The notes: a model not told the origin generated them from the sequence alone. DNA of 34,603 nucleotides from Planctomycetales bacterium (GCA_027459775.1 DAIDHE010000229.1:1-34603), one strand, 5' to 3'. Positions 1 through 8,690 are shown, numbered from the stretch's first letter. Numbers and translations: made by a program.

Positions 1-2
1 TG

Positions 3-437
3 ATCCGAGCCCTGGTCGGCATCGAGAGCGTCGCGCGCACGCTCGACCCTCGCTTTGACATCACGACCCGGTTGGTCCCGTTGCTCCGCGAGCTCCATCT
101 TCGCAGGCTCAAGCCCGACCGCATCCTGCACGAAACCCTGCGAGCCGGCGCGGATCTGCGCAAGATCGCCACGATTCTTCCCGAAGTACTCTCGCAGTCG
201 CTGGAATCGATCCGCCAGGGCCAGCTCAAGGTCACGTTCGACCTCCAGGGCTTCAGCAGGCTGGCGCGGCAGCTCACCCGGGCGAGCAACAGTCTCACCG
301 TCGGCATCGTCGTGGCGGGGCTTCTGGTCTCGTCGGCGCTCGTCCTTCGTTCCGGCCTGCCGCTCGTCGCCTATGTGGGCTTCGCGCTTGGCATGGTGCT
401 CTGTCTGTGGCTGGTTTGGAACATGTCGCGCGACTGA
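3..437 (+). CDS. UbiB/ABC1 (AarF)-family kinase-like protein, C-terminal fragment
   Basis: This is the last 144 residues of a protein whose frame is open to the left edge, so the start and the kinase core lie outside the window. The visible part is an amphipathic helical segment (with DPRFDITTR and LRELHLRRLKPDRIL) followed by two hydrophobic helices, LTVGIVVAGLLVSSALVL and LPLVAYVGFALGMVLCLWLV, ending in a short polar tail. A C-terminal pair of membrane helices after a helical region is typical of UbiB/AarF proteins. These are atypical kinases or ATPases linked to ubiquinone synthesis and lipid handling at the membrane. Family assignment comes from this tail alone and is fairly good; the precise role cannot be told. 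It converges with the lptG-like gene on the other strand, with only 7 bases between them. Confidence 0.7.
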   Translation: MRALVGIESVARTLDPRFDITTRLVPLLRELHLRRLKPDRILHETLRAGADLRKIATILPEVLSQSLESIRQGQLKVTFDLQGFSRLARQLTRASNSLTVGIVVAGLLVSSALVLRSGLPLVAYVGFALGMVLCLWLVWNMSRD

Positions 438-444
438 GCGGCGC

Positions 445-1761
445 TCACGTGCGGATCCGGGCCCAGCGCACGCTTGCCAGGGTTCCAAAGCCGATGAAAG
501 GGAGCCAGGCGACCATGGGGGGCGAGAGCCAGCCCGCGCTCCCCAGAAAGGAGCAGAGAATGTTGGCGCCGTAGAACATGCCCGAGTTTCCCAGGGCGAA
601 TCCCAGGCTGAGGAACGAATTGCGTCCATAGCCGCTGAGCACGAGCGGGAGGCTCATGAACAGCAGCGTGAGCCCCATCACCGGGCGCAAGATCCGCACA
701 TGGACGAACATCGCGACGTCGATGCGTTCGGAGCCCTCGGTGGAGGGGTCGGTGAGTCCCTGGAAGAGGTCGTAGGTGCTGGCGAGCGAATACCAGGTTG
801 GTTTGCGGGTCATGGCTTGAAAGTTCAAGCTCGAGCGCAAGAAGTAGGTTCCCTTGCCGACGTCCGCCAGTTTATCGATCTCGGCCAGCGGCGCGAGCAT
901 GAGCGGGTTGGGGGCGAGCGGCAGATCGAGGACCGCCGCCAGATAGGGGATCTCGGAGTGGGGCGTGGGATTGACGGGCGCCGGCGCCGCGATTTCGCCG
1001 GGGCCGAGCGTGGTTTTCACGGGCGCAACGTAGGGGCGTGGATAGGCTTCGGGGTTCAGCACCGGGCGCAGGAACTCGCCGTTGATCGCGAAGGCTTCGG
1101 AATCGAGCGGCGGGCTGATGGTCGCGCCCCGGACCAGCCACCCCCCCTTGAGCGGCGCTCTTGGGTCGTCGGGGGGCACATAGGTCGCCTGATCGGCCTT
1201 GATCTCGCGCATCGATCCATAGATCTCCACGGGGATCGTCGCGTGAAAAACGATCAAGGTCCGGGTCGCGCGATCGGCTTCGTTGGCGTGCAGCAAGACC
1301 CGCTCGGAGTCGTAACGGCTCGAGACGTGGACCTTCTGCTCGCCGTCGTCGTCGTGCGATTTCGAGAGCTCGGGTCCCAACGGCGGCATGATCAGCTCTT
1401 GATTGGCGATCACGATCAGGCTCACGAACAGCGACGAAATCAGCACCGGCCGGATCGCGCGGTGGGTGCTCACGCCGGCCGCCAGCATCGCCAGATGCTC
1501 GTTGTTTTTTTGCATCCAGGTCACGGTGAAGATCGCCGCCATCATGCCGATCACGCCCGACAGTTGATCGAACATCTGGCTCTGGCGTATCAAGTAGTAC
1601 CGGCCCATCACCCAGACCAGATCGAGGCCGTCGGCGCGCTTGGTGAACTCGTCGAAATTGGAGAATGCGTCGATGACGATATAGAGGCCGACCAGGGAGA
1701 AATAGCAGATGAAATAGGCCTTGATGAAGGCCCAGTAGCGTTCGCGATCGAGGATTCGCAC
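445..1761 (-). CDS. LptF/LptG-family lipopolysaccharide export permease (second of pair)
   Basis: A 438-residue YjgP/YjgQ-family inner-membrane protein. In Gram-negative bacteria LptF and LptG form the membrane part of the LptB2FG ABC transporter, which pulls lipopolysaccharide out of the inner membrane. The sequence shows an N-terminal helix pair (FIKAYFICYFSLVGLYIVID), a segment with MAAIFTVTWMQKNNE, a large periplasmic domain in the middle (roughly residues 125-330), and C-terminal helices (PVMGLTLLFMSLPLVLSG and following). The start is GTG at 1761, chosen because GGAG lies 9 bases upstream. It follows the lptF-like gene by 52 bases in the same direction, so the two are probably co-transcribed. 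Which is LptF and which LptG cannot be decided by eye, so no symbol is given. The ATPase LptB is not in the window. Confidence 0.87.
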   Translation of the reverse strand: MRILDRERYWAFIKAYFICYFSLVGLYIVIDAFSNFDEFTKRADGLDLVWVMGRYYLIRQSQMFDQLSGVIGMMAAIFTVTWMQKNNEHLAMLAAGVSTHRAIRPVLISSLFVSLIVIANQELIMPPLGPELSKSHDDDGEQKVHVSSRYDSERVLLHANEADRATRTLIVFHATIPVEIYGSMREIKADQATYVPPDDPRAPLKGGWLVRGATISPPLDSEAFAINGEFLRPVLNPEAYPRPYVAPVKTTLGPGEIAAPAPVNPTPHSEIPYLAAVLDLPLAPNPLMLAPLAEIDKLADVGKGTYFLRSSLNFQAMTRKPTWYSLASTYDLFQGLTDPSTEGSERIDVAMFVHVRILRPVMGLTLLFMSLPLVLSGYGRNSFLSLGFALGNSGMFYGANILCSFLGSAGWLSPPMVAWLPFIGFGTLASVRWARIRT

Positions 1762-1813
1762 GGTCCGCGCCTCCGCCGGCCTGCGCGGGCCTTGGGCCCG
1801 CGCTCTTGGGCCT

Positions 1814-3022
1814 TTAGTGTTTGACGACCGGCGGCAGGGCGAAGCCCGCCAGCACGGCCAGAAGCAGGTTGCCCATCCAGAGCGCCTGCCACGGGGGCAG
1901 GAGCCCCTCCTTGCTGATGTTCACGCCAAAGAGCATCAGCGGGTAATAGAGGATGATGATCGGCATGAAACAGGTGATGAACGCCGACAGAAAGTCGCGC
2001 TTCGCGAACAGGATGCCGACGGGCGCGCCCAGAATCACGAACAGCAGGCTGCCAAACGCCATCGAGACCCGCAGCTGGCGCTCGGTCTCGAGCTCGTTGC
2101 ACTTGGCGATCCAGGCCGTCCGGGTGACGAACGCCTGATTGACGTCGGACCAGTTGACCCGGTCCAGCCGGCCCGACGCGAAGCCAATCCCCGCCATGAC
2201 GGCCTGTTTTTTCCGCTCGGTCGCGAGCAGAAAATGATGCCGACCGATCTCGGCGGCGATTTCGGAATTGGTGTATTCCTGGATGTTCTTCTCGACCCCG
2301 AACGAACTGTCGGATGGAATCGGGATCTCGAGCGTGTCCTTGTTGATCAGCATCACGTCGGCGTCGTGGACGTTGTGCGAGACCTCGGCGTCGACGAGCA
2401 GCACCCGCACCAGCTTTCCCGGCAGGTCGAAATTCATCACCGCCCGCCGGGCCTGGATCACCATGTCGTAATCGCTCTCGCCCGTCCGCTGCTTGGCCTT
2501 GTGCTTGAACGTCGGGTCGATCATGACCTTGTCCTCGACGTCGCGGACCTTGATCGAGAACGGCCACCTGCGGTGGTCGAACTCGCGATCGCGCTTGAGC
2601 AGCTTGTAGACCATGTCCTCGAGGTCTTTGAAGATGACCATCTTGGCGTTGTGGTTCGAGGTGGGAATCCAGCCCGTGCTGATGTAGAGCAGGCCCGCCG
2701 AGAGCACGACGGCCATCAAGAAGGTGGGCCAGAGCACGGTCATGACCGAGAGCCCGGCCGTCTTCACGGCGATGATCTCGTTGTCGCCCGCGAGCCGGCC
2801 GTACACGACGGTCGCCGCGAACAAAAGCGAGACCGGAACGGTGTAGGGAAGAGTGCTGGGGACGATGTACGGGACGAGATGGAGGACGTCGCCCGGCGAC
2901 AGACCGATGTCGCGCGCCTTGGCGGCCACCATGAACAGAACGAAGATCGCCGTCATGGTGAGGAGGGCGAGGGTGAAGGCGCGCGCAACCTCGAAGATCA
3001 CATATCGCTGCAAAATGCCCAA
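1814..3022 (-). CDS. LptF/LptG-family lipopolysaccharide export permease (first of pair)
   Basis: A 402-residue YjgP/YjgQ-family permease, paralogous to the gene downstream. N-terminal helices (VARAFTLALLTMTAIFVLFMV; LVPYIVPSTLPYTVPVSLLFA) are followed by the family-typical stretch VVYGRLAGDNEIIAVKTAGLS, a coupling region facing the ATPase. A periplasmic beta-rich domain spans about residues 125-290, and C-terminal helices include FGSLLFVILGAPVGILFAKRD. The start is TTG at 3022; the reading frame has no better start, and GGAGG lies 6 bases upstream. Two adjacent family members match a complete LptFG permease pair. This implies an envelope with an exported lipopolysaccharide-like glycolipid, as in planctomycetes. 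A 9-base inverted repeat lies just upstream of the start (3040-3075). Confidence 0.87.
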   Translation of the reverse strand: MGILQRYVIFEVARAFTLALLTMTAIFVLFMVAAKARDIGLSPGDVLHLVPYIVPSTLPYTVPVSLLFAATVVYGRLAGDNEIIAVKTAGLSVMTVLWPTFLMAVVLSAGLLYISTGWIPTSNHNAKMVIFKDLEDMVYKLLKRDREFDHRRWPFSIKVRDVEDKVMIDPTFKHKAKQRTGESDYDMVIQARRAVMNFDLPGKLVRVLLVDAEVSHNVHDADVMLINKDTLEIPIPSDSSFGVEKNIQEYTNSEIAAEIGRHHFLLATERKKQAVMAGIGFASGRLDRVNWSDVNQAFVTRTAWIAKCNELETERQLRVSMAFGSLLFVILGAPVGILFAKRDFLSAFITCFMPIIILYYPLMLFGVNISKEGLLPPWQALWMGNLLLAVLAGFALPPVVKH

Positions 3023-3039
3023 GGCTGGCCTCCATGCCC

Positions 3040-3075
3040 AGGGTCGCGCTTCCCACCGGCCGACTTCGCGACCCT
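3040..3075. repeat. 9-bp inverted repeat upstream of the LptF-like gene
   Basis: AGGGTCGCG (3040-3048) is repeated as its exact reverse complement CGCGACCCT (3067-3075), with 18 bases between. It lies in the 87-base gap between the aminotransferase stop and the permease start, 18 bases before the start codon and just outside the ribosome binding site. It could be an operator, an mRNA hairpin acting on translation, or a weak terminator; it has no run of T. Chance occurrence in GC-rich DNA cannot be excluded. Confidence 0.4.
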
Positions 3076-3109
3076 CGGTCCCCAGGATCCGGTTTTCGCT
3101 CGTCCTATT

Positions 3110-4396
3110 CTATGCGACGGGATCAAGGCACCCGCACAGGGCTTGACCCAGCCGTCGCGCTCCCTCCACCAGATTGTTTTCGCCCGGCAGCCCATAGGTC
3201 AGCCGCAAATGGTTCCGCGGCCGGGGGCCGGGCTCGTCCGCGAAGGCAAACTCGCCCGGCACGTAAATCACGCCCTCCTGAACGCACCGGCCAAACAGCG
3301 GCCCCTCGAAGCCCGCGTCCACGCCCGGCGGCAGCGTCATCCACACGAACAACCCCCCCTCCGGGATCGTCCAGCGGATCTCGGGGTCGAGCGGACCGAC
3401 AAACTCGTCGAGCGCTGACAGGAACCGGTCGCGCTTGCGCTTGTAGATCGACCGCAAGCCCGCCACGTGCCGATCGTAATCCCCGCTCGCCAGGATGCGG
3501 TCGACGACCAGTTGGTTGAAATTGGCCGTCCCGAAATCATGGTTGGCCTTGAGGCCGGCGATCGGCTCGACCAGCTCGTGGGGCAAGACGCCGTATCCGA
3601 GCTTGATCCCGGGCGCGAGCGTCTTGCTAAAGGTCCGAGCGTGGATCACCCAGTCTCCCTCGTCGTCTTGACTGAAGATCGTGGGGGGCTCCTGGCCCCC
3701 GAACGAAAGGCCCCGGTAAGCGGCGTCCTCGAGGATCAAGATCCGCTGTCGCCGCGACCACCTCCGGGCGATTTCCAGCAACCTCGGCCTTCGCTCGCCA
3801 GCCAGGCAAAGTCCCGTGGGGTTTGAGTGCTCGGGGATGGTATAGATCAGCTTCACCCGCCCCAGCTCGCCGCCGCGCTCGAGCGTTCCCAGCGTTTCTT
3901 CCAGGGCGTCAAGGTTGAGCCCGCCCTCGTCGACCGGCACCCCGATCGCCCGCGCGCCGCGGGACTCGACCGGGCCCAGGAACACAAAATACGTCGGCGA
4001 TTCCACCAGGACGATGTCGCCCGGATCCAGGATCGCCTCGCAGAGCAAATAGATGAGCTGGGCCGACCCCGTGGTCACGATCGTCCGCCCCGCCGTCCTG
4101 GCGACCCCGCCGCCCGGCAGCCCCCCCTCACGCTCCATCTGGTCCGCGAGCCGCTCTCGAAACCCGGCGTCGCCGATCGTCGTCCCATACTGCAAAGCCC
4201 GCGGCCCATCCAACGGATCGCCCAGGAGCTCGTCCACCGCCCGGCCCACCATCGCCACCGGCAGCGACGCCTGGTCGACGAACCCCGCCGCCAGCGAAAC
4301 CACCCCAGGGTGTTCCAGGGCGATCCGCATCAGCCGGCTGATCGACGCCGGTTTGATCCGCTGGGCCATCTCGCTCTTCACGATTGGTAACGTCAT
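3110..4396 (-). CDS. PLP-dependent class I/II aminotransferase (2-aminoadipate aminotransferase / MocR-type fold)
   Basis: A 428-residue fold-type I aminotransferase without a DNA-binding N-terminal domain. Cofactor-site motifs are all present: the glycine-rich VTTGSAQL near residue 110, SNPTG at 191-195, ILEDAAY with Asp224 and Tyr227, the Schiff-base lysine in RTFSKTLAPG (Lys258), and the carboxylate-binding arginine in NHLRLTYG (Arg398). The overall look is that of 2-aminoadipate or aromatic/branched-chain aminotransferases (LysN-like); the substrate is unknown. The open frame continues far upstream, into the phosphatase gene, but the protein similarity begins at MTLPIVKSEMAQ, so ATG 4396 was chosen. 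The ribosome binding site there is weak. It lies 122 bases downstream of the phosphatase gene and 87 bases upstream of the LptF-like gene, on the same strand; a functional link is not evident. Confidence 0.85.
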   Translation of the reverse strand: MTLPIVKSEMAQRIKPASISRLMRIALEHPGVVSLAAGFVDQASLPVAMVGRAVDELLGDPLDGPRALQYGTTIGDAGFRERLADQMEREGGLPGGGVARTAGRTIVTTGSAQLIYLLCEAILDPGDIVLVESPTYFVFLGPVESRGARAIGVPVDEGGLNLDALEETLGTLERGGELGRVKLIYTIPEHSNPTGLCLAGERRPRLLEIARRWSRRQRILILEDAAYRGLSFGGQEPPTIFSQDDEGDWVIHARTFSKTLAPGIKLGYGVLPHELVEPIAGLKANHDFGTANFNQLVVDRILASGDYDRHVAGLRSIYKRKRDRFLSALDEFVGPLDPEIRWTIPEGGLFVWMTLPPGVDAGFEGPLFGRCVQEGVIYVPGEFAFADEPGPRPRNHLRLTYGLPGENNLVEGARRLGQALCGCLDPVA

Positions 4397-4518
4397 CTTC
4401 GAATGTCGCCATGAGCTGCCGCCAGACGACCCGGAGGACGCCCTCGGTAATCTAGCGGTCGGTCCAACGCTGTCAATCTCGATTGCACCGACGACGAACC
4501 GGAAACAAGCCCACGAGG

Positions 4519-5910
4519 TCATTCTCTCGACCTCGCCTCGCCCCCGTTTGAGAGCCGCGCCGTCGCCTCGGGGTTCGCCACGCCCGGGGCGACCTGCTCG
4601 CCCCCGGGCGATACCACCAGGTCGTTCCCACATTCGCGCAACAGCCGGGCGGCAGGATCGTGCCAGTACCGCTCGCCCCCACGCTCGCGCAAAACCCGAT
4701 TGTATAGTAGAACAACCGACGCCTTGGGACGATAGCCGCGATGCCGCTCGATTTCCTTCATCGCTTCCCCGAGCGGCCGGCCCTGGACCAGGAACCGATA
4801 AATCCCCATCCACGCCGGCGATCGGTCCATGCACCCATGGCAATGAACCAGGATCGGCCAGGCCGAGGGATCCTGGGCCAGGCGCAAGGTCTCGTCCAGA
4901 AACCGACTCGAGGCGAGCTCGGAGGGGTCGCTCGGGCTGCCCACGTAGTGGATTCCGTGGGTGCGTGCGAACGCGAGCTCGTCGGGCAAGATCGGGCTGC
5001 GGAGCGGGGTGTCCTCGGGAAACAGATTGATGATCGTCTTGAAATGCCGGCGTTCCTGGGCGACCTCGAGCCCGCGGCGGGTGGGCATGGCGCTCAGATA
5101 GATCCGCCCCGGCTCGACGACCTTGAACCGTGCCAGCGGGCGGTGATACCAGGTCAGCCAGACGCCGCCCGCGACCAGCACGAACCAGCCCACGGCGGCG
5201 AGCGGGCCATACAAAAGGCCCCTCCGCGACCCTTTCCACGAAGGTAGGAGAGCGACCACAAGCGCGGAATTCGCCGCCAAGAGCGCCTCAATGAAACAAA
5301 CCCGCGGCCAGTAGCCGAACGGCTCGACGTCGGGAACCTCGATCAAGCGCAGCGTGAGAAAGACAAAGGCGACGATCCACACGGCGAGGTCGCCACGGGC
5401 CCTCGAGAGTGCGATCGACTCGTGCAGCCGCGCCCGGTTCGTCCAGAACGACCCGGCGACCAGGCCCGCCAGGGCGAGCGTCCCCAGCGCGAGCCCAACC
5501 CTGAGCCCCGCCGGCGCGGCCGGGTCGGCCATCGCGCGAAACCCCCAGCCATGCCAGCCGTCGACCGTCGGCCAGGGGGTCGCCCCATGCCACAGGGCGG
5601 CCAGGGAAACGGCGACGCCAGCCAACCATAATCCCCGCCCCCGCCCCCGGATCGCCCCGACCGCACTCACAACCGTCGCCAACGACGCCAGGTAAAGCAC
5701 GATCCGATCGAGCGTATCGCCAGGCTCGGCGAGCCGGTAGGCAGCCGGCGGATAGCGGCTGAAGACGGGACGCGTGACGGCCGGAAACTCGGGGTCCACG
5801 TCCTCGTCAAAGTCCAGCACGTGCCAGACCGCGGGGATCGCGGCCAACATCAACACCACGTACGGCCACCACGCCTTTCGGATCGGACCGCTCGATTCAA
5901 GAGTGGACAT
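4519..5910 (-). CDS. Membrane-anchored dual-specificity (Cys-based) protein phosphatase
   Basis: A 463-residue protein in two halves. Residues 1-255 hold about six to seven hydrophobic segments (for example WWPYVVLMLAAIPAVWHVL, IVLYLASLATVVSAVGAI, VWIVAFVFLTLRLIEV, AAVGWFVLVAGGVWLTW). Residues 260-430 form a Cys-based tyrosine/dual-specificity phosphatase domain beginning FKVVEPGRIYLSAMP. The active-site loop is VHCHGCMDRSP, with nucleophile Cys357 and phosphate-binding Arg363 in the exact C-x5-R spacing. A conserved FKTIINLFPED segment precedes it. Such domains remove phosphate from proteins, or sometimes from phosphoinositides or RNA; the substrate here is unknown. The helices should place the catalytic domain on one side of the membrane. 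The fusion is notable because most bacterial enzymes of this class are soluble. Confidence 0.82.
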   Translation of the reverse strand: MSTLESSGPIRKAWWPYVVLMLAAIPAVWHVLDFDEDVDPEFPAVTRPVFSRYPPAAYRLAEPGDTLDRIVLYLASLATVVSAVGAIRGRGRGLWLAGVAVSLAALWHGATPWPTVDGWHGWGFRAMADPAAPAGLRVGLALGTLALAGLVAGSFWTNRARLHESIALSRARGDLAVWIVAFVFLTLRLIEVPDVEPFGYWPRVCFIEALLAANSALVVALLPSWKGSRRGLLYGPLAAVGWFVLVAGGVWLTWYHRPLARFKVVEPGRIYLSAMPTRRGLEVAQERRHFKTIINLFPEDTPLRSPILPDELAFARTHGIHYVGSPSDPSELASSRFLDETLRLAQDPSAWPILVHCHGCMDRSPAWMGIYRFLVQGRPLGEAMKEIERHRGYRPKASVVLLYNRVLRERGGERYWHDPAARLLRECGNDLVVSPGGEQVAPGVANPEATARLSNGGEARSRE

Positions 5911-5969
5911 GATAAGCCCTTTTACGAGCGTTCATCAATCCGTTGCTCGTTCGCCACGAGACCATCCCA

Positions 5970-6893
5970 TCACGCCACCAGCCCGCTCATCTCTTCCCAG
6001 AAGAAATACTCGTTGCTATTGCTGGGATACTTGCGCACTTGCTCCTCGAGGCGATCGAGAAAGATTCGCACATAAGGGCCCGGGTCGCCCAGCGCGGCCT
6101 TGGGGGGCGGGCAAAACGCGGGATGGAACTCCATGTGATAGCGGCCGTCGCCATCCATGCGACAAAAAACCATCACCACCGGGGCCTGTGTCATCGCCGC
6201 CAGCACCACCCAGGTCGTCGAGAACCGGAACCGCCGGCCCAGGAACTCCGTCTGATGCGTGAGCTTCCCCGACCACCGCACGTCTCCCGCCAAATAAAGC
6301 AGTAAGCCCGCCTTGAGGGCTCGCGTCGCGCGCAGAATCGAACTGGCCGAGTCGGCGGGGATCCCCCTGCGCGAGATGAAGAGCTTGTCCTGGCCGAGCG
6401 GGCCCTCGGTCTGGAAGTGCCGCGACATGAAGCGCGAGATGTGCCGGGGCCGTTCCATGTAAAACCGGACCGGGTAATCCTCGCGGAACAGCCAGTGGGC
6501 CGGCAGCAAATGCGCCCCAAAGTGGCTGGCCAGAACCAGACAACCGCGACCGTCCTCGAGCGCCGAGTCGAGATGGTCTCGACCCTCGACCGAGAACATC
6601 TCGCGAGCGCGGTCGTCGGGCACGCCGTCAAGAAGCAAATCGCGCGTACGCCAGAGGATGTGGTTCCCGGCAAGCTCCCGGCTGACCGTCCCGACATCCC
6701 AGTTCCCGTGCAGGATCTCGCGGCCATGCGCGACCGCCTCATGAAACGAGCGCCTGATCGAAGGCCGCATCTCGTATTCGAGTCGCCCAATACCGGAAAC
6801 GATGCGCGAGGCAAGCGGCAGGGGGAGCAGGCGGATCGCCGGCAACACCGAGCTCAGGAACGCCTTGCGGATGTTGAGCCCCCGTCGTTCCAT
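5970..6893 (-). CDS. LpxL/HtrB-like lysophospholipid acyltransferase family protein
   Basis: A 307-residue protein of the lysophospholipid acyltransferase superfamily, closest in look to the lipid A late acyltransferases (LpxL/LpxM), which move an acyl group from acyl carrier protein onto a sugar-linked lipid. The catalytic signature is in VLASHFGAHLLP, about residues 120-131, with the first His as the expected base. Downstream are the substrate-site segment with FYMERPRHISRFM and the typical LLLYLAGDV motif. The frame opens upstream with a TTG at 6935, but ATG 6893 has GGGAG 8 bases before it and was preferred; ATG 6908 is also possible. It follows the acyl carrier protein gene by 85 bases, in an operon with a ketoacyl synthase. 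This suggests that the dedicated carrier feeds this enzyme. The acceptor lipid is unknown. Confidence 0.78.
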   Translation of the reverse strand: MERRGLNIRKAFLSSVLPAIRLLPLPLASRIVSGIGRLEYEMRPSIRRSFHEAVAHGREILHGNWDVGTVSRELAGNHILWRTRDLLLDGVPDDRAREMFSVEGRDHLDSALEDGRGCLVLASHFGAHLLPAHWLFREDYPVRFYMERPRHISRFMSRHFQTEGPLGQDKLFISRRGIPADSASSILRATRALKAGLLLYLAGDVRWSGKLTHQTEFLGRRFRFSTTWVVLAAMTQAPVVMVFCRMDGDGRYHMEFHPAFCPPPKAALGDPGPYVRIFLDRLEEQVRKYPSNSNEYFFWEEMSGLVA

Positions 6894-6978
6894 CGACGAA
6901 TCTCCCATCCTGGGATTGCCGAACCACCCCGCCAATCAAGAATCCAAAAGATTCCCTTCGACCGGGCATGCGATCTTG

Positions 6979-7242
6979 CTAGTGCTCACGGATCTGGGCC
7001 AGGTAATCGGTCAGATCCTGTACGCAACACAAGTTTGGCACAGCATCCTCCTCAATGACAACATCAAAATGGTCCTCGACCTGCAAGATGACCCCGACCA
7101 GGTCGAGGGAATCGACGCCAAGATCCTCCACCAGCCGCGAGCCGGGCTCGATCGCGATCTTGTCGGGAATCTTGGCCGCGCGACGAATGACCATCGCGAC
7201 TTCCTGGGCGAGGTTGAGCCCGCCGGTGGTCGTCTGGATCAT
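6979..7242 (-). CDS. Acyl carrier protein (first of two in the window)
   Basis: An 87-residue acidic four-helix carrier. The 4'-phosphopantetheine attachment site is GVDSLDLV, with Ser45; the segment after it (VILQVEDHFDVVI) is the conserved helix II/III region. The start ATG overlaps the stop of the upstream ketoacyl synthase as ATGA, and AGGAGG lies 5 bases upstream, so the two genes are translationally coupled. It is divergent in sequence from the housekeeping AcpP type (for example it has NLCCVQDL near the C-terminus), which fits a dedicated carrier for a special lipid or polyketide pathway and not general fatty acid synthesis. A paralogue lies at 24831-25112. Confidence 0.92.
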   Translation of the reverse strand: MIQTTTGGLNLAQEVAMVIRRAAKIPDKIAIEPGSRLVEDLGVDSLDLVGVILQVEDHFDVVIEEDAVPNLCCVQDLTDYLAQIREH

Positions 7243-8495
7243 CGTTTCCTCCTGAAAATCAAGGCGTTATTGGTCCCGCCGAATCCAAACGATGCACTCA
7301 TGACGACATCAAGCCGCGCCTCCCGCGCGTGGGTGGGGACGAAGTCCAGGTCGAGCCCGGGATCGGGCCGATAATTGATCGTGGGTGGGATCGTCTGGGT
7401 TTGTAAAGCACGCACGGCGACGGCGGCCTCGATGGCCGACGCCGCCCCCAATGCGTGGCCGAGCGCACCCTTGATCGAGCTGATCGGGAGGGTTTTCACC
7501 CGCCCGCCAAAGACTTGCTTGAGGACGGCCGTCTCGACCTGGTCGTTGACGACGGTGCTCGTACCATGGGCGTTATAATAGTCAATCGCGTCCGCGGCAA
7601 GGCCGGCATGCGCGAGCGCCTTCTGAAGACACCTCACGATCCGGTCCTGGCAGGGCATGGCCATGTGATAGCCGTCGGTGTTGGTCGCCCAGCCCACGAG
7701 CTCGGCCTGGCTCTCGAGCCCCAGCCGCGCCCGGGCCTCGTCGGTGGCCAAAACGACCGCCCCCGCCCCCTCCGCCAGCACGAAACCCGCTCGGTCCACG
7801 CTGAACGGCCGGCTCGCCTGGCCAGGGTCCGCGAGTGCTCGATCGCCGGGCTTGTTGCCCAGAAGAGCCTTCATCGTCGCGAATCCGTTCACCACCGCCG
7901 GTGTGAATGCGCTTTCCCCCGCCCCGCAAATCGCCAGATCAGCCTCGCCCGCCCGGAGCAGCAAGGCCCCGATCGCAAGCGCATGTCCCCCCGAAGCACA
8001 CGCATTCGCAGGGGCGACGCTCGGACCATACAGCCCCAGATGCTGGGAAATCTGCCCGGCCGCCTGATTGATGATCATCCCCGGGATCAAGTAGGGGCTC
8101 ACCGCCAGCCCCCGCCTGCCTTTCATTCGAACCTGTTCCGCCTCGAGCAAATCCAGCCCGCCAAACGCCGACCCCATCACGACGGCAACCCGATCGGGAT
8201 CATACTCCCCAGCCTTCCGATCCAGCCCTGATTGCCCCCACGCCTCGCGCGTGGCCGACATGGCCAGGTGCAGAAACCGCGAGCCCAGCTTGGCGATCGC
8301 GGGATCCTCGCCGGGCGTGCCGGGTCCGAAGTCCGCCACCACGCCCCCAAGATCTTGCAAATACAAGTCGCCCCCGAGTGCGTTTTGCCGTTGAATCCCT
8401 GAGCGACCCGCCACGAGCGCCTGCCAGGTGGACGGGGCGTCCTTCCCCAGGCAAGTGACCGCGCCATGTCCCACCACATGGATCGCCGAGGGCAT
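7239..8495 (-). CDS. Beta-ketoacyl-ACP synthase (FabF/KAS II-like)
   Basis: A 418-residue condensing enzyme that joins an acyl chain to malonyl-ACP. The Cys-His-His triad is intact: Cys166 in NACASGG, His310 in YNAHGTST, and His347 in SIKGALGHALGA. The glycine-rich C-terminal FGFGGTNNALIF is also present. The frame runs upstream to 8621, but a strong AGAGGAGG at 8506-8513 lies 10 bases before ATG 8495, and similarity starts there (IHVVGHGAVTCLG). It heads an operon with an acyl carrier protein (4-base overlap) and an LpxL-like acyltransferase. This pathway-specific set suggests synthesis of a specialised acyl chain and its transfer to an envelope lipid. Other fatty acid synthase steps (reductases, dehydratase) are not in the cluster and must come from elsewhere. 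Confidence 0.92.
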   Translation of the reverse strand: MPSAIHVVGHGAVTCLGKDAPSTWQALVAGRSGIQRQNALGGDLYLQDLGGVVADFGPGTPGEDPAIAKLGSRFLHLAMSATREAWGQSGLDRKAGEYDPDRVAVVMGSAFGGLDLLEAEQVRMKGRRGLAVSPYLIPGMIINQAAGQISQHLGLYGPSVAPANACASGGHALAIGALLLRAGEADLAICGAGESAFTPAVVNGFATMKALLGNKPGDRALADPGQASRPFSVDRAGFVLAEGAGAVVLATDEARARLGLESQAELVGWATNTDGYHMAMPCQDRIVRCLQKALAHAGLAADAIDYYNAHGTSTVVNDQVETAVLKQVFGGRVKTLPISSIKGALGHALGAASAIEAAVAVRALQTQTIPPTINYRPDPGLDLDFVPTHAREARLDVVMSASFGFGGTNNALIFRRKR

Positions 8496-8505
8496 GCTGA
8501 TCCCG

Positions 8506-8513
8506 CCTCCTCT
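8506..8513 (-). promoter_or_regulatory. Strong Shine-Dalgarno that sets the ketoacyl synthase start
   Basis: AGAGGAGG on the minus strand, 10 bases before ATG 8495. It decides against the longer open frame that begins at 8621. Confidence 0.8.
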
Positions 8514-8690
8514 AAACTCTCTCAACCCGCGCAGGCTCATCCGCGCCCGCCGAATGATCCATAGCTTCATGAGAATCGGCAAAGTCGCAAGGGCGGCTTG
8601 AGTGAATTCTGTAATTGTCACGGCGATGGTCGGCCCCGACAGAGTCGTGCTCCGGGTCGCGTTTTGACCACGGGTTCCGTACGCCGGCCA

